A DNA stretch of 25,791 nucleotides from Candidatus Omnitrophota bacterium (lineage in GTDB: Bacteria; Omnitrophota; Gorgyraeia; 2-01-FULL-45-10). Each line of letters opens with the position of its first letter. Position 1 is the stretch's first letter. Both the position numbers and the translations under genes were made by a program. Below are positions 14,231 through 20,294 of the stretch, one piece after another. The notes under the pieces are model-generated. The model was not told the origin of the DNA, did not search any database, and saw only the letters and a list, made by a program, of their open reading frames with translations. The stretch spans positions 1 to 25,791 of the forward strand of contig JAUYPN010000025.1 in NCBI GenBank assembly GCA_030695725.1, given 5' to 3'.

Positions 14231-14787
14231 GTATTCGCACGCCGCCTATATATCGTTATCACCGTGTCACCGTATCGTCTCTCGTCCACAAAAACAAGGC
14301 GCTCAAGCTCTGCACCGAGCGCGTCTTTTTTAAAATGTTCCACTATGACCAATCCAACGGGCGATACTATATCATAAGAGTCTATGTTTATCAAGCACTT
14401 TTTGGCCATGTCCCCGTAATAGGGCGGATCTAAGAATATGATATCGTACTTTTCGCTGCCTTGAGCGAGTTTTGCGGGAAATTTTAAAGCGTCGGCCCTT
14501 ATTACATCATATCTCGAATCGGGAACCCCAAGCGATCTGAGATTCGATTTAATGGTCTGAATGCATCGGAAGTTATTATCGACAAAAGTTACGATCTCCG
14601 CGGCCCTCGATACCGCTTCTATGCCGAAGGCGCCCGAGCCGGCAAAGAGTTCAAGGACTTTCTTGCCGGCGATATCGCCCAATATGTTAAACAAGGCCTC
14701 CCTGACCTTATCCTGCGTGGGCCGTATCTCGACACCTCGCGGCATCGCTATCGATCTGCTCTTGTACTCCCCGCCTATTATTCTCAT
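14227..14787 (-). CDS. rsmD: 16S rRNA (guanine-N2)-methyltransferase RsmD
   Basis: 186 residues, the usual RsmD length. It methylates G966 (E. coli numbering) of 16S rRNA during 30S assembly using S-adenosylmethionine. The N-terminal MRIIGGEYKSRSI and RPTQDKVREALFNIL are diagnostic. The SAM-binding motif I is VLELFAGSGAFGIEA, and the catalytic motif IV is DPPYY (N/DPPY). The order recG-rsmD-coaD is common across bacteria. It overlaps coaD by 4 bp and follows recG by 15 bp. Confidence 0.96.
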   Translation of the reverse strand: MRIIGGEYKSRSIAMPRGVEIRPTQDKVREALFNILGDIAGKKVLELFAGSGAFGIEAVSRAAEIVTFVDNNFRCIQTIKSNLRSLGVPDSRYDVIRADALKFPAKLAQGSEKYDIIFLDPPYYGDMAKKCLINIDSYDIVSPVGLVIVEHFKKDALGAELERLVFVDERRYGDTVITIYRRRANT

Positions 14788-14802
14788 AAGTATCTTTGGT
14801 TT

Positions 14803-16968
14803 TCAGCCAACCCGTATCAATTCTAATCTCCCCCTGAATCTTTCATACAAACTCTTCTTCAGTAATTGGTGGCGCTCCTCCAGAAGATCCGGGTCCTTTT
14901 CAATAAGCGCGAAGGCCTCCTTGCGCGCCGTTTCCATTATACCAAAATCTTTGGCCAGATTTCCAAACTTTATTTCGGGAAGACCGTGCTGCATAGTGCC
15001 GAATATTTCACCCGGGCCGCGCAGGTCCATATCGGTCTCAGCTATCTCAAACCCATCGAGCGTCTCTTCTATGGCCTTGAGCCTCTCGGCGGCGGCGTCC
15101 GTCCTGGGATCCGCCAGCAGTATGCAATAGGACTCGTATCCGCCGCGGCCGATCCTGCCGCGCAACTGATGCAGCTGCGACAGGCCGAACCTGTCGGCAT
15201 TTTCTATCAACATCACCGACGCGTTCGGGATGTCTATGCCCACCTCTATGACCACCGTGGAAACCAGGAGATCGATCTTTCCTTTTTTAAAATCCTTCAT
15301 CACTTTATCTTTTTCCTTGGTGCTCATCTTTCCGTGCAAAAGCCCGACTTCGTATCCGGTAAATACCTCATTCTTCAGTTTCTCAAATGTCTCGATCGCC
15401 GATTCCCGATTCCCGACTCCCGACTCTCGACTTATCAACGAGCACACCACGTAAGCCTGCCTGCCTCTCTCGAGTTCCTCCCTGATAAAGCCATACATCT
15501 CGAGTCTCTTGTCTTCCTCGACCCAATATGTAATTATCGGCTTTCTGCCTTTAGGCAGCTCCTTTATCGTAGAGATATCGAGATCTCCGTAGACCGTCAG
15601 CGCCAATGTCCTCGGTATGGGCGTCGCCGTCATTATAAGGACGTGAGGATTGAGCCCTTTTCGGCGTAGTACCGCCCTCTGGGCAACTCCGAACTTATGC
15701 TGCTCATCTATTACCGCGAGCCCGAGATTCTTGAACTCCACGGCGGCCTGGATTATCGCGTGCGTTCCCACGACGATATCCGCTCTCCCGTCTTTAATTT
15801 CAGAATATACCCTCTCCCGCGTCTTCGCATCCATGCCGCCTATCAGTAAAACCACATTTATTCCCAGCGGCATCAATAGCTCGCTTAAATATATAAAATG
15901 CTGGCGCGCCAAAACTTCCGTCGGCGCCATGACGACGCCCTGGAAACCGTTCTGAACCGCCAAGACAAGGGCATGGGCGGCCACCACAGTCTTGCCGCTT
16001 CCCACGTCGCCTTCCAAGAGCCTGTTCATAGGCTTAGGCTTCGACATATCGCGCTCTATTTCCGCTGCGGCCTTCTTCTGGGCTTCAGTCAATTCAAACG
16101 GAAGCGCTTTCTTAAAAGATGCTGATAGCTCACCCGCCGTCATGCTATGCCCAAACGCCGCTTTCTCCGGGCCATGACCCTTCTTGCGTATAGCGAGTGC
16201 CAATTGCAGGATGAAGAACTCTTCGAAGACGATCCTCTTATAAGCCTTTTCCAGTATCTCAAAGTTTAAAGGAAAATGTATATTTCGCAGGGCGAATTTG
16301 ATATCCACAAGTTTTTGGCGGGCTATTATGTATGTGGGCAGGCGCTCGACCGCAAATTTAACATATTCGGCTATTGCCTTAAAGGTGAGGCTTCTTAAAA
16401 ATCTCTGTGTCAACTCTGCAGCCAGCGCATAGACCGGCACTATTCTTCCAATGTTAAGACTGTTATTGCGAGAAAAAATAGGGACTATCCCCGCGCTTCG
16501 TTTTGCAAAGCAAAACGGCGGGGACTGTCCCATTTTTCCCGAAGAAATCTCATCGTCTTCGATTATCTCATACTCCGGCTGGACCATTTGCAGCTTGTCG
16601 TATATCTCCACCTTGCCATACAGGATCACTTTGTCGCCCGTCTTAAACATGTCCCTCAAGTACGGCTGATTGAACCATACCGCGCGTATATATCCCGTGG
16701 GATCGGCCACCACCGCCTGAAATATCGGCGCGCCGGACCTTGCCGCGCGCGAACTTAAAGAAGCTATCTCGCCCTGAATGGTCCCGGTTTCACCCGGCTT
16801 CAGATCCTTTATCGCCGTGACGCTGGAACGGTCCTCATATCTTTTGGGCAGATAGTAAAGTATATCTTCTATGGTATCCAGACCTATCTTAGCGAGATAT
16901 TCGCTCTTTTTAGGTCCCACGCCTTTTATATACCTGACCAAAGTCTTTAAATTATTTTTCTCTTGCAT
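14803..16968 (-). CDS. recG: ATP-dependent DNA helicase RecG with repeat-encoded insertions
   Basis: RecG remodels stalled forks and branch-migrates Holliday junctions. I start it at ATG 16968 (MQEKNNLKTLVRYIKGVGPKK), giving 721 residues; the longer frame to 17025 runs over rpmB. The N-terminal helix-hairpin-helix and OB wedge (about 1-140) are followed by the helicase core: GDVGSGKT (320-327), APTEVLARQH, DEQHKFG (421-427), TATPIPRT, and the TRG region. It is about 30 residues longer than usual. Residues 141-172 are an insertion at the wedge-helicase junction, the central part (146-163) being encoded by a GGGAC-type palindrome (16481-16531). Residues 514-525 come from heptamer repeats. All helicase motifs remain. 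Confidence 0.96.
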   Translation of the reverse strand: MQEKNNLKTLVRYIKGVGPKKSEYLAKIGLDTIEDILYYLPKRYEDRSSVTAIKDLKPGETGTIQGEIASLSSRAARSGAPIFQAVVADPTGYIRAVWFNQPYLRDMFKTGDKVILYGKVEIYDKLQMVQPEYEIIEDDEISSGKMGQSPPFCFAKRSAGIVPIFSRNNSLNIGRIVPVYALAAELTQRFLRSLTFKAIAEYVKFAVERLPTYIIARQKLVDIKFALRNIHFPLNFEILEKAYKRIVFEEFFILQLALAIRKKGHGPEKAAFGHSMTAGELSASFKKALPFELTEAQKKAAAEIERDMSKPKPMNRLLEGDVGSGKTVVAAHALVLAVQNGFQGVVMAPTEVLARQHFIYLSELLMPLGINVVLLIGGMDAKTRERVYSEIKDGRADIVVGTHAIIQAAVEFKNLGLAVIDEQHKFGVAQRAVLRRKGLNPHVLIMTATPIPRTLALTVYGDLDISTIKELPKGRKPIITYWVEEDKRLEMYGFIREELERGRQAYVVCSLISRESGVGNRESAIETFEKLKNEVFTGYEVGLLHGKMSTKEKDKVMKDFKKGKIDLLVSTVVIEVGIDIPNASVMLIENADRFGLSQLHQLRGRIGRGGYESYCILLADPRTDAAAERLKAIEETLDGFEIAETDMDLRGPGEIFGTMQHGLPEIKFGNLAKDFGIMETARKEAFALIEKDPDLLEERHQLLKKSLYERFRGRLELIRVG
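15394..15428. repeat. Heptamer tandem repeat inside recG
   Basis: Five consecutive 7-bp units in register: GATCGCC, GATTCCC, GATTCCC, GACTCCC, GACTCTC. The unit shares the A-C/T-T-C-C-C phase with the intergenic array at 271-305. It is translated in frame as part of RecG residues 514-525, where relatives have a variable loop. Confidence 0.88.
16481..16531. repeat. GGGAC-type palindrome inserted in frame in recG
   Basis: A 51-bp near-perfect palindrome. The inner stem is CGTTTTGC (16499-16506), loop AAA, GCAAAACG (16510-16517). The outer arms GGGACTATCCCCGC and GCGGGGACTGTCCC are complementary except for a two-base difference. It has no similarity to the TGAGC/CGAA family. It resembles REP sequences mobilised by TnpA-REP transposases, from memory of such repeats; no transposase is in this window. 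Confidence 0.9.
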
Positions 16969-16991
16969 ATAAAATTTACCTGTGTTAACAT
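16963..16991 (+). promoter_or_regulatory. Putative promoter of rpmB
   Basis: TTGCAT (16963-16968), 17-bp spacer, TAACAT (16986-16991), with TGT directly upstream of the -10 (extended -10 pattern). It lies in the 50-bp divergent gap between recG and rpmB and would start transcription near 16998. The -35 overlaps the recG start codon region. Confidence 0.6.
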
Positions 16992-17018
16992 ATCGCCCAC
17001 TAAAAGGAGTAACTAAAA

Positions 17019-17249
17019 ATGTCAAAAGTATGTCTTATCTGCGGCAAAAAACCGGTAGCCGGCAGGACCATTAAGCGCCGAGGCTTGCCCAAGAAAAAAG
17101 GCGGCGTCGGCTTAAAGATCACAGGTGTCAATATACGGCGTTTTATGCCGAACCTGAAGACTGTCCGGGCCATAGTAGACGGCTCCCCCAGAAGGATCCG
17201 TGTCTGCGTAAAATGCCTCAAGGCCGGTAAGGTCAAAAAAGCCACCTGA
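17019..17249 (+). CDS. rpmB: 50S ribosomal protein L28 (Cys-containing form)
   Basis: 76 residues. L28 is a small 50S protein near the E site. It starts MSKVCLICGKKPVAGRTIKRRG, the L28 signature, with a first CxxC pair (Cys5, Cys8) and a second CVKC pair near residues 64-67, forming a predicted zinc ribbon. AAGGAG lies 9 bases upstream of the ATG. It is transcribed divergently from recG, an arrangement common in bacteria, has its own promoter and ends in an intrinsic terminator, so it is a single-gene unit. Confidence 0.96.
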   Translation: MSKVCLICGKKPVAGRTIKRRGLPKKKGGVGLKITGVNIRRFMPNLKTVRAIVDGSPRRIRVCVKCLKAGKVKKAT

Positions 17250-17276
17250 TTCTAACATAATCATCACTCGAACGTC

Positions 17277-17311
17277 AATCCCTGCCTATCGGCAGGGATT
17301 TTTGTTTTTTT
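17277..17311 (+). terminator. Intrinsic terminator of rpmB
   Basis: A 10-bp perfect stem AATCCCTGCC (17277-17286), a 4-nt loop TATC, and GGCAGGGATT (17291-17300), followed directly by TTTGTTTTTTT. It lies 28 bp after the rpmB stop codon. This is the only textbook terminator in the window. Confidence 0.95.
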
Positions 17312-17328
17312 GAAGCATCAAACCGGTA

Positions 17329-17357
17329 TTGACAAATCATCAAATAGCAAGTATACT
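17329..17357 (+). promoter_or_regulatory. Consensus promoter of the XRE-cupin gene
   Basis: TTGACA (17329-17334), a 17-bp spacer, TATACT (17352-17357). Transcription would start near 17364, giving a 5' leader of about 64 nt that contains the inverted repeat at 17379-17408 and the ribosome binding site AAAGGA at 17415-17420. Confidence 0.85.
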
Positions 17358-17378
17358 TATGCTGTAATACTTCTCGTC

Positions 17379-17408
17379 ATTGCGAGGAGCCGAAGGCGAC
17401 GAAGCAAT
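17379..17408. repeat. Short dispersed-type inverted repeat in the XRE-cupin leader
   Basis: ATTGC (17379-17383) and GCAAT (17404-17408) enclose a GA- and CG-rich loop with the tandem-like strings GCCGAAGGCGA and CGAA. The flanking CGTCATTGCGAG string is one I recall from repeats in many bacterial drafts. It sits between promoter and start codon, so it is transcribed as part of the leader. Confidence 0.6.
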
Positions 17409-17427
17409 CTATTTAAAGGATATTATT

Positions 17428-17979
17428 ATGAGCATAGGCAAGACGATACACGCTTTACGCAAAGAGAACAAGATGACCCTGCTCGAGCTTGCCGATAAAT
17501 CAGGCGTGGCGCTCGCCACTTTGAGCAGGATGGAGAACGGCAAGATGACCGGCACCCTCGAATCGCATATGAAGATCTGCGAAGCGCTGAGTGTAACCTT
17601 GCCGGAATTATACACGGACCTTTACGCTCCACGTAAATCGGTGGAACTACAAAAACATAAAGCCCGCACGGAAATATTCATACACGACAAGAAAGCCTCC
17701 TCTGAAATGCTGGCGTCAAGGGTACTTAACAAAAAAATGATGCCCATCCTGATAAAGCTCGACAAAGGCGGCGCCACACACAAGGAGGAGACAAAATACG
17801 GCATTGAAAAGTTCATGTATGTGCTCGAAGGTAAAATAGAAGCCAGTATAGGAAGCGAAAAATACACTTTAACTAAAAACGATTCGCTCTACTTCGAATC
17901 GAATGTACCGCACTATTTTAAAAATATCGGCTCGTCGGACGCCCGCATCGTATGCGTAACGTGTCCCCCGGCTCTATAG
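17428..17979 (+). CDS. XRE-family HTH regulator with C-terminal cupin domain
   Basis: 183 residues from ATG 17428, chosen because AAAGGA is seven bases upstream; the longer frame begins inside the leader repeat. Residues 3-60 are an XRE-type helix-turn-helix (IGKTIHALRKENKMTLLELA, then SGVALATLSRMENGK). Residues 100-180 form a cupin barrel (GGATHKEETKYGIEKFMYVLEG, then LTKNDSLYFESNVPHYFKN), matching the XRE-cupin regulators that often sense small ligands and control metabolism. Its target is not evident; the strong promoter without a neighbouring operator suggests constitutive or self-controlled expression. Its stop codon TAG lies inside the arm of a palindromic element. Confidence 0.88.
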   Translation: MSIGKTIHALRKENKMTLLELADKSGVALATLSRMENGKMTGTLESHMKICEALSVTLPELYTDLYAPRKSVELQKHKARTEIFIHDKKASSEMLASRVLNKKMMPILIKLDKGGATHKEETKYGIEKFMYVLEGKIEASIGSEKYTLTKNDSLYFESNVPHYFKNIGSSDARIVCVTCPPAL

Positions 17980-18030
17980 GACCCATCGACAACCTCGGGG
18001 TCCTATCCTGAGCGAAGCCGAAGGATAGGA
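17977..18030. repeat. Two chained palindromic elements between XRE-cupin and receiver genes
   Basis: Arms TAGGACCC (17977-17984) and GGGTCCTA (17998-18005) surround a variant core ATCGACAACCTCG. Arms TCCTATCC (18001-18008) and GGATAGGA (18023-18030) surround TGAGCGAAGCCGAA (18009-18022). The first arm contains the stop codon of the upstream gene, and the last arm supplies the AGGAG of the downstream gene's ribosome binding site (18027-18031). Confidence 0.92.
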
Positions 18031-18037
18031 GATGATA

Positions 18038-18400
18038 ATGGACGCCAAGAAAAAAATACTTATATGTGATGATGAGGAAGGTATAAGAGAATCATTGAAA
18101 CTTATCCTTGAAAATGACTATGATCTGGTATTCGCCCAAAATGGCGATGAGGCCATACAGGGCATGCGCACTAACCGTATCGATGTCACTATCCTGGATA
18201 TAAAGATGCCGAAGAAGGACGGATTGGAGACATTAAAAGAACTTATGAGGATAAACCCTTCTTCTAAAGTCATTATTGCCACCGGCTACAAGAGCGTAGA
18301 TATAGCAAAAGAGGCTATGAATATCGGCGCGGTGGATTACGTCGTAAAACCTTTCGATAGAGATAAGATCAGGACGGTCGTCCAAAAACACTCTTCTTAA
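18038..18400 (+). CDS. Stand-alone response regulator receiver protein
   Basis: 120 residues, a single CheY-like receiver domain without an output domain. Acidic pair in ICDDEE, phosphoacceptor Asp at residue 54 (ILDIKMPKKDG), conserved Thr/Ser region IIATGYKS, and the Lys in VVKPFDRD. I start at ATG 18038 because AGGAG (18027-18031) is six bases upstream, whereas the ATG at 18032 touches it. It is convergent with the adjacent histidine kinase and their 3' ends overlap by 4 bp, so it is not in that operon. It may receive phosphate from one of the nearby kinases. Confidence 0.92.
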   Translation: MDAKKKILICDDEEGIRESLKLILENDYDLVFAQNGDEAIQGMRTNRIDVTILDIKMPKKDGLETLKELMRINPSSKVIIATGYKSVDIAKEAMNIGAVDYVVKPFDRDKIRTVVQKHSS

Positions 18401-20292
18401 ATCCTGATACAAAATTCCGAACCGGTGGATCTGTCGGATAAGATCGTCAGCATTCCCCCGCCCTTCTCTATAAGTTGCTTAGCGACAAATATATTAAAGC
18501 CGAAACCCCTCTTTTCTCTGTGCAGTCCCGAAACGGGCTCGAATACGTCTTTTATGATATAGTCCGCCACCACCAAGTCCTCGCTCCTTATGTATAATTT
18601 TAATTCTTTCTCGCCTGTCGCGCATCTGATGACAATCGAGCCGCCCTTCGGAGTCTCTGCCATTACGTAATTCATTATATTAAAGATGACATCCTGCAAC
18701 CGGATCTTGCTGCCTTTAACGATATGCTTCTTACTAAAATCACACACTATTCTTATCTCCGATGTTCTGTATTGCGGCTCTAACAGAGATATCACGGTTT
18801 TTATCGGATCATCTATCGAAAATTCTTCATCCTTCACTATGTCTTCAGTGGATGAAAATTCAAGGAGAGACCGCGCGATACTCTCTATTCTATCGATCTC
18901 TCTTGGAATAAGTTTGTCGAATTTGTCCATGAAATCTCTATCATCATACCGCTCCGGTAGATAGTCCGCGAAATTCCGTATCGTCGTTATGGGATTGCGT
19001 ATCTCGTGAGCCATGCCTGCGGCAAGAGTACCGATAGTAGCCATCTTGTCCTTCTGAGCCATCTCAGCCTGTGTTTTAGCCAATTCCTCGAATAATTTAG
19101 CGTTTGATATGGCTATGCCCAGGGCCTTGGTCAGAGGATATAGTATATCAAGGTCATCCTGTGTATAATCCTCATCGGATTTCTTTCTGCCCAATAATAG
19201 CGTACCCATGGCCTTATTATGTAGTGTTATGGGTATTTTAAGTTCTGCATCCGATCTTACCGCGCCCAGAGTTACCTCGCATGACCTAAGCTTCATTATC
19301 CCGCTTAGCCTGTCTTCGGTCAGCTTTATTAGTTTATCCAATTCCAATACTGTCAACACCTCCGAAGTGAATATTTTTAATAATTTCTTATAATCATATT
19401 TCTTCTGGAACAGGAACCTATCGGTAATGTTTATAAGAAAGTTCTCCATGGGTTTTAGCATTATAGTAACAACTACAACACTCGGTATCATCGCTATCCA
19501 TCTGTTGGACGTAACAAATTTCTCAAAGAGCATCTGTCCAAAAAAAGCGAAGAATGCAAATATCACATATACCGACGCAAATATGCCCGCGAAGATAAGC
19601 GTCTTCTTCATTACTACTTCAATGTCCATTAACTTATGCCTAATAATCGCATAAGCCGTTACTATAGCAAACAACACTGCGAATAGCCAACCTAAGGGAT
19701 ATATTTCTATGCCATATTTTTGAATATAATCTACAGAACCTAATCCAGACGTGATGTATAAACAAAGAATATATTTGGTTTTGTTCCTTTCTACATTGGA
19801 AAAATGACGCCACATCTTTTTATCCCAAAACAAGGAGAGGCTTCTGAACCATATAAAAAAGAATAAAATTAAATAAAAAGGATGCAGTGGACCTGCCTTT
19901 GAGTAATACCCCCAGAAATATAGATATGGTTTTGTTTTTAGAAAAAGATCTGTGCCTATAAAAAATGGCAATAACAACATCATCGTAGTAAAAAAGATAA
20001 AAATCCGAATTCTCTCTTGCTTTAATTTATTGAGATAGACGGCGACAAATAAATACCAACAAGGCGTCAGGAAACCTACCGACGTGCAGGCTGTTTTGCA
20101 AAAAATAGATGCTATAGATTCCTGCTTCGTAAAATAGGCGATGGCATAGGAAATTAACCAGATAAAAAGAGTAAGGCAAAAAGCAAAATATGCTTTGTGC
20201 AATAAAGACTTTCTATTATTTGAATATACAAATATTCCTACTGATAGAACAAGAATCGCTCCTAACAATGGCGGAATAAAATACCAATTCAT
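18397..20292 (-). CDS. Multi-TM GAF histidine kinase homologue with degenerate catalytic domain
   Basis: 631 residues. About nine membrane segments in residues 5-283 resemble the 7TM histidine-kinase sensor N-terminus, followed by a GAF domain (about 305-405) and a HisKA dimerisation helix with phosphoacceptor His429 (MAHEIRNPITT). The CA domain is degenerate. The N box reads FNIMNYVMAE (about 537-546) where its neighbour has LNLTQNATHA, the G1 box DxGxG is absent (RSEDLVV, about 569-575), and G2 is GFGFNI rather than GxGLGL. ATP binding is therefore doubtful. It starts 2 bp after the paralogous kinase gene; AAAGG lies upstream. It may act as a phosphatase, phosphotransfer partner or dimer partner. 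Confidence 0.9.
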   Translation of the reverse strand: MNWYFIPPLLGAILVLSVGIFVYSNNRKSLLHKAYFAFCLTLFIWLISYAIAYFTKQESIASIFCKTACTSVGFLTPCWYLFVAVYLNKLKQERIRIFIFFTTMMLLLPFFIGTDLFLKTKPYLYFWGYYSKAGPLHPFYLILFFFIWFRSLSLFWDKKMWRHFSNVERNKTKYILCLYITSGLGSVDYIQKYGIEIYPLGWLFAVLFAIVTAYAIIRHKLMDIEVVMKKTLIFAGIFASVYVIFAFFAFFGQMLFEKFVTSNRWIAMIPSVVVVTIMLKPMENFLINITDRFLFQKKYDYKKLLKIFTSEVLTVLELDKLIKLTEDRLSGIMKLRSCEVTLGAVRSDAELKIPITLHNKAMGTLLLGRKKSDEDYTQDDLDILYPLTKALGIAISNAKLFEELAKTQAEMAQKDKMATIGTLAAGMAHEIRNPITTIRNFADYLPERYDDRDFMDKFDKLIPREIDRIESIARSLLEFSSTEDIVKDEEFSIDDPIKTVISLLEPQYRTSEIRIVCDFSKKHIVKGSKIRLQDVIFNIMNYVMAETPKGGSIVIRCATGEKELKLYIRSEDLVVADYIIKDVFEPVSGLHREKRGFGFNIFVAKQLIEKGGGMLTILSDRSTGSEFCIRI

Positions 20293-20294
20293 TC

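Noticed and set aside
16969..17025. Upstream start for recG
   Set aside because: It would run into the rpmB coding sequence and its promoter; the ATG at 16968 starts at a family-like N-terminus.
17020..17025. TTGACA on the minus strand as -35 of a recG promoter
   Set aside because: At 16-18 bp spacing there is no acceptable -10 (best is TAGTGG), so the match is probably chance within rpmB codons. The true recG promoter is not resolved.
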